DNA of 64,000 nucleotides, from the NCBI RefSeq assembly GCF_011764445.1, contig NZ_BLPG01000001.1, positions 7,953,001 to 8,017,000 on the forward strand. The letters are read 5' to 3'. A program made the position numbers and the translations under genes. This document shows, piece after piece, positions 9,505-17,981 of the stretch. Numbering within the stretch: position 1 is the first letter of the stretch; each line of letters starts with the position of its first letter. The notes under the pieces are model-generated. The model ran no database searches. It saw nothing but the letters and a program-made list of their open reading frames with translations, and was not told the origin of the DNA. Source of the DNA: Phytohabitans rumicis. Lineage in GTDB: Bacteria > Actinomycetota > Actinomycetes > Mycobacteriales > Micromonosporaceae.

Positions 9505-9995
9505 TGCGTCTCCGCCTCACCCGGACCAGAGCGGCCATGATCATCGTGGCCGCTCTGGTCCCGCTGCTGCTGGCCGCCATCCTGTACGGCACGCGGGAGG
9601 ACCCGCCGCAGCCCGCCCAGGTCGCCGAGCCGGGCCAGACCACGTTGCTCGGGTTCATCGCCATCTCGGCGACCGGCGCCGACCCCTCCCAGCTCCAGGT
9701 CACGACGCTCAAGAGCATGGCCGACCAGTACGGCCCCGCCGGCCTGCGTGTGGTCATCGTGGACACCTCGTCGGCGGACCCCGACACGCTGACCAACTAC
9801 CCGTACGACCGCCACCTGGTCGGCGTCACCCTCGTCGGCGACGCGGACGCGGCCATCGCCCGGCGGTACGGCGTCCAGGCCGCACCCACCACCGTCCTGA
9901 TAGGACCGGACGGCGCGGTCGTCCACCGCTGGGACGGACTCGCGCTGAGCCAGGACCTGGCCCTCGTCATCCAGCAGCGCCCAGGCATGGGCTGA
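9504..9995 (+). CDS. Membrane-anchored thioredoxin-fold protein lacking CxxC
   Basis: 163 residues with one N-terminal membrane anchor (about 11-28, 'MIIVAALVPLLLAAILYG'). The rest is a TlpA/thioredoxin-like fold: 'LRVVIVDTSSADPD' and 'YGVQAAPTTVLIGPDGAVV' with the conserved cis-Pro region. The position where redoxins carry WCxxC reads 'GFIAISATGADPSQ', so there is no redox-active cysteine pair. The ATG overlaps the stop of the beta-helix gene (TGATG), implying coupled expression. The role is unknown; a non-catalytic chaperone or partner of the secreted protein is possible. Confidence 0.7.
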   Translation: MRLRLTRTRAAMIIVAALVPLLLAAILYGTREDPPQPAQVAEPGQTTLLGFIAISATGADPSQLQVTTLKSMADQYGPAGLRVVIVDTSSADPDTLTNYPYDRHLVGVTLVGDADAAIARRYGVQAAPTTVLIGPDGAVVHRWDGLALSQDLALVIQQRPGMG

Positions 9996-10135
9996 GCGCC
10001 GTTGACCGCGGCGGGTACCGTCCATCGTCCTGGGATGGCGTTCGCCTGGCGCCTGTGCTACCTGCCCCACCGGGACTGGCCACCGCGCCCCGACGAACGT
10101 TGACAGATCGGGGGCCGAGCCGGACAGGAATAGTC

Positions 10136-10708
10136 GTGACCGCTGCCCATCCACGCGAGGACGACCGGCAGGAGCGCTTCCGGCGCCTGGCCGCGCTGGT
10201 GCACGAGCCGCTACAGCGGTACGCGCTGCGCCGGGTCGAGCCGGCCGACGTCGACGACATCGTCGCGGAGACGCTGCTGGTGCTCTGGCGCCGGCTCGAC
10301 GAGGTGCCCGCCGATGCGGAGCTGCCATGGTGCTACAACGTCGCGCGGAACTGCGTGGCGAACCTCCGGCGATCCGAGACCCGCCGGGGACGGCTGATCC
10401 GGCGGCTGGCCGGCGAGGCGCCCGCCGCCGCCGGCCTCGACGGCGCGCGGCTGGAGCTGGGACCGGACCTGCATGGCGCGCTGGCGTCGCTGCGCGTCAA
10501 GGACCGCGAGGTGGTCCTGCTGTGGGCGTGGGAGGGGCTGGCGCCCCGGGAGATCGCCATCGCCCTCGGGACGAGCGCCAACGCGGTGAGCCTGCGGTTG
10601 TCGAGGGCCAAGCGCCGGCTGAGGGCTTATCTGTCCCACGACGAGCCGGGACAGGATCCGACGGGTGCCGGACAGATAACCGGTGTGAGCGGGAAGGAGG
10701 CCCGATGA
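10136..10708 (+). CDS. ECF-type RNA polymerase sigma factor
   Basis: 190-residue sigma-70 family factor. Region 2 is near residues 18-80 ('YALRRVEPADVDDIVAETLL', 'PWCYNVARNCVANLRR') and region 4 near 115-170 ('LRVKDREVVLLWAWEGLAPR' followed by an HTH). GTG 10136 is preceded by AGGAA at a workable distance. Its stop overlaps the ATG of the membrane protein encoded downstream, the usual arrangement for an ECF factor and its anti-sigma partner. The signal sensed cannot be read from sequence. Confidence 0.88.
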   Translation: MTAAHPREDDRQERFRRLAALVHEPLQRYALRRVEPADVDDIVAETLLVLWRRLDEVPADAELPWCYNVARNCVANLRRSETRRGRLIRRLAGEAPAAAGLDGARLELGPDLHGALASLRVKDREVVLLWAWEGLAPREIAIALGTSANAVSLRLSRAKRRLRAYLSHDEPGQDPTGAGQITGVSGKEAR

Positions 10709-11337
10709 GCCTGATGAATGACGACGAGCTGAGGGCCACGCTGTCCCGCCACGACCCCGCGGCCGGCCGGCAGGTCGAGGCCGCGTCCAGTCCGCGAGCC
10801 CGAGCCCATTGGGAGCGAATCATGAGTACCCCTGTCGACCAGCGCGTCCCCGCCTCGCCGGCCACCGCCCCGGCCCGATTGCGCCGCCGGCTGGCGGTCG
10901 CGATCACGGCCGCCGTCCTCGCCGCGGCGGGCGTCGGGGCGGCGATCGCCGTCCGGTCCGGGGAGCCGGAACGGGCTCCCGAGGCCGCCCGCGAGCTGGC
11001 GCTGACGCTCCCGGACGGCGGGGCGGCCCAGTCCTGTGCGATGTTCGACGTCGCCCTGCTGGGGCAGATGCCGGTGGCGTTCCAGGGGACCGCCGTCGCG
11101 GTGGCGGACACCAGCGTGGTGCTGCGTGTCGACCGCTGGTTCCGCGGCGGTGAGGGCGGCGCCACCACGGTCCGCCTTTCCAGCCCTGGCTCGCAGGTGT
11201 CCGAGACCGTGGAGTTCACCCAGGGGCAGGCATACCTGGTCTCCGCGCAGGAGGGGCATGTCAACGTCTGCGGCTACACCGGGCCGCTGACCCCCGAGCT
11301 CCTCGGGTACTTCGAGAAGGCGTTCGGCACCCGCTGA
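10705..11337 (+). CDS. Putative anti-sigma-like membrane protein
   Basis: 210 residues coupled to the sigma gene (ATGA overlap, with GGAGG upstream). The cytoplasmic N-terminus (1-60) has an Asp/Glu/Arg-rich helix, one membrane span lies at about 68-90 ('VAITAAVLAAAGVGAAIAV'), and an extracytoplasmic domain with two Cys follows ('SCAMFDVALLG', 'HVNVCGYTG'). No zinc HxxxCxxC anti-sigma motif is seen. The role as sigma partner is inferred from gene order and topology. Confidence 0.65.
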   Translation: MSLMNDDELRATLSRHDPAAGRQVEAASSPRARAHWERIMSTPVDQRVPASPATAPARLRRRLAVAITAAVLAAAGVGAAIAVRSGEPERAPEAARELALTLPDGGAAQSCAMFDVALLGQMPVAFQGTAVAVADTSVVLRVDRWFRGGEGGATTVRLSSPGSQVSETVEFTQGQAYLVSAQEGHVNVCGYTGPLTPELLGYFEKAFGTR

Positions 11338-11340
11338 CGG

Positions 11341-11357
11341 CGCGGCCATCGGCCGCG
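11341..11357. terminator. Short hairpin, possible terminator
   Basis: CGCGGCC / ATC / GGCCGCG forms a 7-bp stem with a 3-base loop just after the stop of the putative anti-sigma gene. TTGTTA follows. It is plausible as an intrinsic terminator, although the T tract is short. Confidence 0.5.
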
Positions 11358-11373
11358 TTGTTAGATTCGGGAC

Positions 11374-12180
11374 GTGTTGAAGATCGGATTGACCGGTGCG
11401 GCCGACCCCGCTCTCGTGTCCGGCGACGTATTCGGCTCCATGCTGCGGGACGCCCTTGCCGTGGCGACCGGAGTGGGCCGGCGCCCGCTGGCCGGTGGTC
11501 GGCTGCCCCGCCCGGTCATCGAGATCGTCGAGCGCGACGACGGGCTGATCAACGGGGTGCTGGCAGGGCCTTACCTCGCCGACCCGGAGCACTGGCCCGC
11601 GCACGACCGCCGGGCACTGGAGCGGGTACGGGGTCGGGTCCTCGACATCGGCGTGGGCGCCGGACGGGTGGCGCTCGCCCTGCAGGACCGGGGCGTACCG
11701 GTGACCGGCCTGGACATCTCCGCGGGCGCGATCGAGGTGTGCCGGGCCCGCGGCGTGCGGGACCTGGTCCACGCCAGCGTCGAGGAGCATGCCACGACCG
11801 GGCACCGGTACGACACGTTCCTGCTCCTGGGCAACAACCTCGGCCTGCTGGAGGGGCACGAGCGGGCACCGGCGTTCCTGGCCGCGCTCGCCGGGATGGC
11901 CGCTCCCGGCGCGCAGATCGTCGCGCAGGGCACCGACCCGTACGGCACGACCGATCCGGTCCAGGTCGCCTACCACGAGCACAACCGGCGGCGCGGCCGG
12001 CTCGGTGGGCAGTTGCGCCTGCGGCTGCGCTACCGCGAGTTGGCCACCGACTGGTTCGACTACCTGGTCTGCTCGCTGGACGAGCTGGCGGAACTGATCG
12101 CCGGCACCGGCTGGCGGCTGACCGATGTGGACAACGCCGACGCCCCGTACTACCTGGTCACCCTCACCCAGGCGGCATAG
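11374..12180 (+). CDS. Class I SAM-dependent methyltransferase
   Basis: 268 residues. The SAM-binding motif I is 'VLDIGVGAGRVALAL' (about 91-105), and acidic residue D115 in 'VTGLDISAG' ends strand 2. The N-terminal 60 residues are an extra helical segment that may cap the substrate site. Start GTG 11374. The small molecule methylated is not apparent. An alpha/beta hydrolase gene follows after 9 bases, so the two are probably cotranscribed. Confidence 0.8.
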   Translation: MLKIGLTGAADPALVSGDVFGSMLRDALAVATGVGRRPLAGGRLPRPVIEIVERDDGLINGVLAGPYLADPEHWPAHDRRALERVRGRVLDIGVGAGRVALALQDRGVPVTGLDISAGAIEVCRARGVRDLVHASVEEHATTGHRYDTFLLLGNNLGLLEGHERAPAFLAALAGMAAPGAQIVAQGTDPYGTTDPVQVAYHEHNRRRGRLGGQLRLRLRYRELATDWFDYLVCSLDELAELIAGTGWRLTDVDNADAPYYLVTLTQAA

Positions 12181-12189
12181 GGTGGCCGG

Positions 12190-12891
12190 GTGAAGCCCGA
12201 TCTCGGCGAACTGCGCAGCGTCGACGTCGATGGGCTGACGATGGCGTACCGGGTGGCCGGCGACCCGGCCGCTGCGCCGATGCTGCTGCTGCACGCGCTG
12301 GGCGAGGGCGAGCACGACTGGCATGGCGTACTGCCGGAACTGGCCCGGACCCACCGCGTGTACGCGCCGGACCTGCGGGGGCACGGCGCCAGCGGCTATC
12401 CCGAGCGGTACTCCTTCGAGCTGATGCGCGACGACGTGCTCGGCTTCCTCGACGCGGTCGGCATCGGGCAGACCGTCCTGATAGGACACTCGTTGGGCGG
12501 GATGGTCGCGGTGCTCCTGGCGCAGGCCGCGCCGCACCGGCTGACCCGGCTGGTCCTGGAGGACTGCCCGACGGCCAAGCCGGGCGCGCTGGACCGACCG
12601 CCGCTGGAGCCGCCGGACGAGCCGCTGCCGTTCGACTTCGGGGTCGTCAACCCCATCCGCTTCCAGCTCACCAACCCCGACCCGGCATGGTGGGAAGGCA
12701 CCGCGGGCATCGCGGTCCCGACGCTTGTCATCGGCGGCGGCCCGGAGAGCCAGATCCCGCAGGAACTGCTGGCCGAACTGGCCGACCGCCTGCCGGACGC
12801 CACGTTCGTGACGATCAGGGCCGGCCACCACGTGCACCGCGAACGGCCGGCCGAATTCCTCGCCGCGGTGCGTGACTTCCTGAGTCGGTGA
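12190..12891 (+). CDS. Alpha/beta hydrolase
   Basis: 233 residues with the nucleophile elbow 'IGHSLGG' (Ser101), an oxyanion-region 'LLHALGEGEHDW' and the catalytic His in 'RAGHHVHRERP' near the C-terminus. Start GTG 12190. It is of the small esterase/lactonase type; substrate unknown. It ends one base before the convergent glyoxalase-fold gene. Confidence 0.82.
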   Translation: MKPDLGELRSVDVDGLTMAYRVAGDPAAAPMLLLHALGEGEHDWHGVLPELARTHRVYAPDLRGHGASGYPERYSFELMRDDVLGFLDAVGIGQTVLIGHSLGGMVAVLLAQAAPHRLTRLVLEDCPTAKPGALDRPPLEPPDEPLPFDFGVVNPIRFQLTNPDPAWWEGTAGIAVPTLVIGGGPESQIPQELLAELADRLPDATFVTIRAGHHVHRERPAEFLAAVRDFLSR

Positions 12892-13287
12892 TCAGGGCGC
12901 CGGTCGGGAGTGGGCGGGTTGGAACAGCTCGATCAGGTTGCCGGCGGGGTCGGCGAGCAGGATCTGGCGCCCGCCGGGCCCGGAGATCGGGTCGCTGCGG
13001 AACGACAGGCCCGCGCCGCGGAGCCGGTCGATCTCGGTGTCCAGGTCGTCGACGACCAGGTGGATGCGGTTGCGTCCCGGCGCGGTGGCGTCGTCGGGTG
13101 TGGCGCGGGCGCCGGAGCTGGCCGGTCCGGACAGCAGCAGCCGCAGTGGGCCGCGGAGCACGTCGGCGAAGGCGGGCGCGGCGCTGGTGTTCAGCTGGAA
13201 GCCGAGGTGCTTGGTGTAGAAGTCGACGGCGGCCTGAACGTCGTCGACGAGGTAGCGGACGCTGGCGTACTTGTCTGGCGTGGTCAC
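12892..13287 (-). CDS. VOC (glyoxalase/bleomycin-resistance fold) protein
   Basis: 131 residues forming one vicinal-oxygen-chelate module pair: 'YLVDDVQAAVDFYTKHLGF' and 'LADPAGNLIELFQP'. Candidate metal ligands are His76 in 'RIHLVVDD' and Glu near the C-terminus. It lies downstream of the ArsR-arsenate reductase gene on the same strand (15-base gap). ArsI C-As lyases also have this fold, but the Cys motif of ArsI is missing, so I do not call it an arsenic enzyme. Confidence 0.75.
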   Translation of the reverse strand: MTTPDKYASVRYLVDDVQAAVDFYTKHLGFQLNTSAAPAFADVLRGPLRLLLSGPASSGARATPDDATAPGRNRIHLVVDDLDTEIDRLRGAGLSFRSDPISGPGGRQILLADPAGNLIELFQPAHSRPAP

Positions 13288-13302
13288 AATGCGACCTCCT
13301 TT

Positions 13303-14043
13303 TCAGTTGGTGGCGAGGACCGGCAGCAGATGCCGGACGCGGGTGTCGATGTCCGCGGCGGTGCGGGTGAACGCCTCGTAGCCGGCCGCCGCAGGGTCGG
13401 GGATGCTCCAGTGCAGCCGGCGGGGATGGCTGTCGAACGCGGGACAGACCTCGCGGGCCCGGTCACACAGGGTGATCACGTAGTCGAAACGGTGGCCGGT
13501 GAGCGTGTCCATGTGCCGGGGGAGCTGAGCGGCGACGTCGATGCCGAACCGGTGTCGCAGCACCTGTACCGCGTGGGGATGCAGCCGCGGCTTCGGGTGG
13601 CTTCCGGCGCTGATCGCCGCCACGTGACCGCCGGTGTGCTGCCGTAACAGGGCTTCGGCGATCGGCGAGCGGGCGCTGTTACCCGTACACATGAAAAGCA
13701 CCGCGAGTCCGTGCGGTCGGCGGGCGCCGACCGGCGCGGGGGTGTCCAGGCGCAGGGCCGGGTGCAGCGCGGCGCCGGCGCCGGCCAGCGCCTGGGCGCA
13801 CCGGTCCAGGTCCAGGTGGTAGTAGCTGTCGCGGCCGTCGAAGCTGCTGCGGGCGGCGGTGACCAAGCCGCCGGCGCGCAGCAGCCGCAGGTGGTACGAG
13901 ACCAGGTTTTGCGGCTGGCCGACCAGCTCCACCAGCTCGCGGACCCGCAGGTCGCTGTGGGCGAGCTCGGTCAGCAGCCGCCACCGCAACGGGTGTCCGG
14001 CCAGGCGCACGAACGCCGGGGCGTCCTGACTCGCCGAGCCCAT
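13303..14043 (-). CDS. ArsR repressor fused to low-molecular-weight arsenate reductase
   Basis: 246 residues. Residues 1-100 are an ArsR/SmtB winged helix ('VELVGQPQNLVSYHLRLLRA'). Residues 112-246 are an LMW-phosphatase/ArsC domain with the CX5R loop 'CTGNSARS' (Cys119, Arg125) and 'VITLCDRAREVCP' and 'HWSIPDPAAAG', the latter favouring arsenate reductase over tyrosine phosphatase. The fusion would couple arsenic sensing and reduction in one chain. Start ATG 14043 lies 14 bases from a palindromic operator. No arsenite pump gene is adjacent. Confidence 0.85.
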   Translation of the reverse strand: MGSASQDAPAFVRLAGHPLRWRLLTELAHSDLRVRELVELVGQPQNLVSYHLRLLRAGGLVTAARSSFDGRDSYYHLDLDRCAQALAGAGAALHPALRLDTPAPVGARRPHGLAVLFMCTGNSARSPIAEALLRQHTGGHVAAISAGSHPKPRLHPHAVQVLRHRFGIDVAAQLPRHMDTLTGHRFDYVITLCDRAREVCPAFDSHPRRLHWSIPDPAAAGYEAFTRTAADIDTRVRHLLPVLATN

Positions 14044-14056
14044 GACCCCGACGATA

Positions 14057-14074
14057 CATCAAATGGGTTTGATG
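14057..14074. promoter_or_regulatory. ArsR-type operator palindrome
   Basis: CATCAAA / TGGG / TTTGATG is a perfect inverted repeat with 7-base arms just upstream of the ArsR-arsenate reductase start. It matches the ATCAA-N6-TTGAT pattern known for ArsR-family operators, so autoregulation is likely. It may also affect the adjacent thioesterase gene, which ends at 14081. Confidence 0.7.
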
Positions 14075-14080
14075 CACTCG

Positions 14081-14842
14081 TCAGGGGTGGCGCGGGGCGA
14101 CGAAGAGGCTCTGCACGGAGCGGCCGATCCGGCCGCTCTCGTCGTACAGCGCGGTGTCGGCGATCCCGATGCCGGCCCCGTCGATCGAGGTGGCGGCGCG
14201 CAGGCAGACCCACTCCCCGATCGGGTACCGGAGAAGGTGGACGGTCAGGTCCGGGTTGACGAAGAGGTACTGCTGGAAGTCGAGCACGTTGCTGACGCCG
14301 TTGCCGGAGTCGGCGGCGACGAGCACGCGGGTCAGCGGGCTGGGTTGCTCGCCGTCGACCAGCGGCACGCGCATGCGCATCCAGGCGGTGGCCGGTCCCG
14401 GCTCGACGAACGATCCCGCGGCGAACCGCACCTCCATCGCGGTGTGGTATCCGACCTGGTACGGCACGGGGAAGAACGGCTTCGCCTCGGCGTCCGCCAG
14501 CGGAGGCGGTGCGCTCGCGCCGATGGCGGGTGCGGCGTTCGCCGCCGTGCGGATGAGGAGGGCGGTGCACCGCATGTAGGGTTCGATGGCGGCTTCGACG
14601 ACCATCGCGCGCCGGCCCTCGCGGACGACCGCGGCGGTGACGGTCAGCGGTGCGATCGGCACCGGGCGTGCGATGTCGAATGTCAGTCGGGCGACACGCA
14701 TCGCCGGGCGAGCCTTCGCTTCGACAGCCCGGCCGAGCAGCGCGGCCGGCGGTCCGGCGTGCTGCGAGTCGGCGTCCCACGGGCCGCGGGTGTGTGCCGA
14801 AGACTCGAACCGGTCATCGGCTACTCGCGAGTAGAAGGCCAC
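14081..14842 (-). CDS. Acyl-CoA thioesterase family protein
   Basis: 253 residues with a double hot-dog layout: 'RGPWDADSQHAGPPAALLGR' near residue 20, and the second half including 'DLTVHLLRYPIGEWVCLRAA' and 'GIGIADTALYDESGRIGRSV', close to TesB/4HBT_3 thioesterases. It would hydrolyse acyl-CoA thioesters in the cytoplasm. Start ATG 14842. Neighbours do not indicate the acyl substrate. Confidence 0.75.
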   Translation of the reverse strand: MAFYSRVADDRFESSAHTRGPWDADSQHAGPPAALLGRAVEAKARPAMRVARLTFDIARPVPIAPLTVTAAVVREGRRAMVVEAAIEPYMRCTALLIRTAANAAPAIGASAPPPLADAEAKPFFPVPYQVGYHTAMEVRFAAGSFVEPGPATAWMRMRVPLVDGEQPSPLTRVLVAADSGNGVSNVLDFQQYLFVNPDLTVHLLRYPIGEWVCLRAATSIDGAGIGIADTALYDESGRIGRSVQSLFVAPRHP

Positions 14843-14982
14843 TCTGGAATCCTACGGACACATCCGCCATCGTGACCCAGCACACGTCTACCCGGGTCAG
14901 GCGGCCCTGTCAGCGGCGTCGATGTGATCCTGGACGCACGCGTCAACATCGCCCGCCGGCCACCGTGGACCTGGAGAGTCGA

Positions 14983-16563
14983 GTGACAAGTCAAGCCGCA
15001 GCACCGCCCAACAAGCTCGACGCCGCCGTGCTCAAGGTCGCCGGGGTGGTCGTACTCGGCGCCATCATGTCCATCCTCGACATCACCGTCGTGAGCGTCG
15101 CGCTGCCGACCTTCCAGACCGAGTTCGACGCGACGTACGCCGAGGTCGCGTGGACGATGACGGGCTACACCCTGGCCCTGGCCACGGTGATCCCGCTCAG
15201 CGGCTGGGCCGCCGACCGGTTCGGCACCAAGCGGCTCTACATGCTGGCCGTGCTGCTGTTCACGCTCGGCTCCGCGCTGTGCGCCACCGCCGACTCGATC
15301 GGCCAGCTCATCGCGTACCGGGTGCTGCAGGGCCTGGGCGGCGGCATGCTCATGCCGCTCGGCATGACGATCATGACGCGTGCGGCCGGGCCGGAGCGGA
15401 TCGGCCGGCTGATGGCCGTCCTCGGCATCCCGATGCTGCTCGGTCCGATCGGCGGACCGATCCTCGGCGGCTGGCTGATCGACTCGGTGGGCTGGCACTG
15501 GATCTTCCTGATCAACGTGCCGGTCGGCGCGATCGCGCTCGTGTACGCCCACTTCGCGCTGCCGAAGGACGCCGCCGAGCCGTCCGAGTCGTTCGACTTC
15601 CTGGGCATGCTGATGCTGTCGCCGGGCCTCGCGCTGTTCCTCTATGGCGTGTCGTCCCTGCCGGAGACCGGCACGATCACCGCCACCAAAGTCTGGACCA
15701 CGATGCTGGCCGGTGCCGTCCTGGTGGTCAGCTTCGTCCTGTACTCGTTCAAGCCCCGGCACCCGCTGCTGGACCTGCGGCTGTTCCGCAACCGCAACCT
15801 GACGATCGCGTCGGTCTCGCTCTTCGTGTTCATCATCGCGTTCATGGGCGCCGGCCTGCTGTTCCCGAGCTACTTCCTGCAGGTGCGCGGCGAGTCCACC
15901 CTCAACGCCGGCCTGCTGATGGCGCCGCAGGGCATCGGCGCGATGCTGACCATGCCGATCGCCGGCACCCTGGCCGACAAGATCCCGGTCGGCCGCACCG
16001 TGCCGTTCGCGATGGCGCTCATCGCCGCCGGGTTCTTCACCTTCACCCAGGTCGGCACCGACACCTCGTACGTGCTGCTGTGCGGCTCGCTGTTTGTGAT
16101 GGGGCTGGGCATGGGCGGCACGATGATGCCGATCATGACGTCGGCCCTGCGCACGCTGGCCAGCCAGGACGTGGCGCGGGGGTCCACGCTGGTGAACATC
16201 CTCCAGCAGATCGGCGGCTCCGTCGGCGCCGCGACCATGTCGGTGATCCTCACCAGCCAGCTGAACGGCTCGGCCCCGATCCCGGGCATGACCGACCCGA
16301 ACACCGGCGAGCCGGTCACCGAGGCGGGCGCGGCCATCGCCAACCAGCACGGCGCGCAGATTCCGCTGCCTCCGGGCGTCTTCCAGCGCGGCCTGGAGTT
16401 CGTCGCCGACTCCTTCGCCACGACGTTCCTGGTCGGCTTCGTGCTGGTGCTGGCGACGTTCATCCCGATCGCGTTCCTGCCGCGCAAGCGCCCGGCGCCG
16501 GAGCCGCTGGCGGACACGAGCGCCGAGGGTGCGGCCGTGCCGGCGCCCACAATGATCCACTAG
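14983..16563 (+). CDS. DHA2-family multidrug exporter (MFS)
   Basis: 526 residues with about 14 membrane spans, of the EmrB/QacA type. Motif C-like 'GPILGGWLIDSVGWHWIFLI' and early 'SILDITVVSVALP' carry the DHA2 acidic residue in span 1. GTG 14983 has GGAGAG upstream; longer frames start in non-coding-looking sequence. No regulator gene is adjacent. The stop TAG lies inside a CTAGAGACGTCTC repeat end. Confidence 0.85.
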   Translation: MTSQAAAPPNKLDAAVLKVAGVVVLGAIMSILDITVVSVALPTFQTEFDATYAEVAWTMTGYTLALATVIPLSGWAADRFGTKRLYMLAVLLFTLGSALCATADSIGQLIAYRVLQGLGGGMLMPLGMTIMTRAAGPERIGRLMAVLGIPMLLGPIGGPILGGWLIDSVGWHWIFLINVPVGAIALVYAHFALPKDAAEPSESFDFLGMLMLSPGLALFLYGVSSLPETGTITATKVWTTMLAGAVLVVSFVLYSFKPRHPLLDLRLFRNRNLTIASVSLFVFIIAFMGAGLLFPSYFLQVRGESTLNAGLLMAPQGIGAMLTMPIAGTLADKIPVGRTVPFAMALIAAGFFTFTQVGTDTSYVLLCGSLFVMGLGMGGTMMPIMTSALRTLASQDVARGSTLVNILQQIGGSVGAATMSVILTSQLNGSAPIPGMTDPNTGEPVTEAGAAIANQHGAQIPLPPGVFQRGLEFVADSFATTFLVGFVLVLATFIPIAFLPRKRPAPEPLADTSAEGAAVPAPTMIH

Positions 16564-16685
16564 AGACGTCTCGCGGTGAGGGTGAGAAAAATCAAAAGAT
16601 GTTGAGCTGCCGCGACGCCCGACGCTGTCCAGGCCGTTGCTCCCGCGGCCTCACCCTCCGCGTCCCCACAACCCCACCTTTGCTA
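16562..16685. repeat. CTAG-bounded intergenic repeat, copy 1
   Basis: A 124-base segment between convergent genes, starting CTAGAGACGTCTCGCGG and ending CTAG. Both flanking stop codons lie within these CTAG ends. The conserved core (16604-16662, GAGCTGCCGCGACG... to CCTCACCCTCCGCG) recurs at 23659, 27121 and, inverted, 59258. No coding function is seen. It resembles a small mobile or REP-like element. Confidence 0.65.
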
Positions 16686-17888
16686 GGGAGTGTGGCTGAC
16701 GATGGTGGTCTTGGATTTCGCGAACCGGCAGTCCCACTCGACCAGCAGATCGTGATCCACGTTCGGGGTGCCACCGGTGAGCTTCGGGTCGGTGGTGGTC
16801 GAGGGTGCCGCGCCCGCCGTCGTGGCCGGGTTGCTGTGGATGAAGTGGGCCGGGAGAGTGGTCAGGCCCTCGTAGAACTGGGCGTCGCCGGTCACTTTGA
16901 TGCTGCCCTTGGTGCCCGTGCCGTGGTCGGGGTCGGCGAAGTTGTCGCGACCGGCGCTGTAGGGAACGGCGAAGCCGGGAGCTCGATTCCCGCCCTTGGT
17001 GGGCACGGGCGTCGGCGTCGCTGGAGCAGGCGTCGGCGCCGGAGCGGGAGTTGGTGGAACCATCCGTGCGGTGCCTTCGCCCGCCTGGACGTCCCATGCC
17101 TCCCAGAAGTCCCAGTGTGGCTTGACGATCGTGGACGTGATGTCGATGCCGAACATGTTCTTGATGTCGTAGTCGACGACGATGTGCTGCACGATGTGGC
17201 CGCCCACGTCCGAGTCCTTGCTCAGAAGGAATGAGGTCGACCAGGAGTAGCCGCCGCAGTCCTGCGGGGTCGGGCCGGTCTCTGTGCTGATCAACAGCCG
17301 CCGCGGTGGCGCCGGCGCGGGCAGCTTGGGCGTCGAGATGACGGCGACCCGATTGCGCGCCGGGTCGCCGCCGAACTCGCTCGTCTCGCCGTGGGCGAAC
17401 AGGGACAGCTGAGTCTTGGGGATGCCGGGCATGAAGCCGCCCGGTCGCGTCAGCTCGGCCACGGTGTTGGTGGCGCGCTCGCAGGACAGCGACCAGTTGA
17501 ACTCCTGGGTGCCGGGCTCGCTGGCGTATCCGTCGACGCGCACCGGCGCCAGGAAGCTCAGCGGGGGCCGCTTGCTCACGAAGTCGCTGACCAGAGCCTG
17601 AGCCACCCCGTTGAGCGTGCCGACACCGTTGTCGAACGGCACCTGGAGGACCGGCGACGCCGGGGACGTCGTACCGACGGGGCAGGACATGCCCGCGGGC
17701 ACCTTGGTCGGGTCGCCCTTTCGTCGTACCACCGGTATCTGACCGAAGTCGTGGCCGAGGTCGGGCGCGGCGAAGGACCCCGCCGGGGCATCCGGGGCGC
17801 GCTCGGGCGCGCCATGGCGACTCCCGGTGCGGACCGCTTGCGTCGACCGTGTCGCCGGTTGCTGCTGTCGTCCCGATGCCCGCGTCAT
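16683..17888 (-). CDS. OmpA-like domain protein with Pro-rich linker
   Basis: 401 residues from ATG 17888 (GGGGGAAG just upstream); ATG 17942 is an alternative. Residues about 105-200 match the OmpA/MotB peptidoglycan-binding pattern: 'VDGYASEPGTQEFNWSLSCE', then RA, then 'GETSEFGGDPARNRVAVI'. Upstream, 'APDLGHDFGQIPVVRRKGD' resembles the HDF-x-I-x-V lead-in of eCIS-associated DUF4157 proteins, but no HExxH site follows. A Pro/Thr/Ala-rich linker (about 290-320) leads to a C-terminal domain with two Cys. No signal peptide is evident. I cannot assign a function. Confidence 0.55.
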   Translation of the reverse strand: MTRASGRQQQPATRSTQAVRTGSRHGAPERAPDAPAGSFAAPDLGHDFGQIPVVRRKGDPTKVPAGMSCPVGTTSPASPVLQVPFDNGVGTLNGVAQALVSDFVSKRPPLSFLAPVRVDGYASEPGTQEFNWSLSCERATNTVAELTRPGGFMPGIPKTQLSLFAHGETSEFGGDPARNRVAVISTPKLPAPAPPRRLLISTETGPTPQDCGGYSWSTSFLLSKDSDVGGHIVQHIVVDYDIKNMFGIDITSTIVKPHWDFWEAWDVQAGEGTARMVPPTPAPAPTPAPATPTPVPTKGGNRAPGFAVPYSAGRDNFADPDHGTGTKGSIKVTGDAQFYEGLTTLPAHFIHSNPATTAGAAPSTTTDPKLTGGTPNVDHDLLVEWDCRFAKSKTTIVSHTP

Positions 17889-17981
17889 TCTTCCCCCTGC
17901 GAAATGCACCCGCCGGCGCATGGATGGTATCCCCGCCACCACCCTCGCGACACCGAACTGTCCCGCGCCAGACAGCCTGCG

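Noticed and set aside
12892-13287. ArsI organoarsenical lyase
   Set aside because: VOC fold and position beside an arsenic gene fit, but the ArsI cysteine motif is missing.
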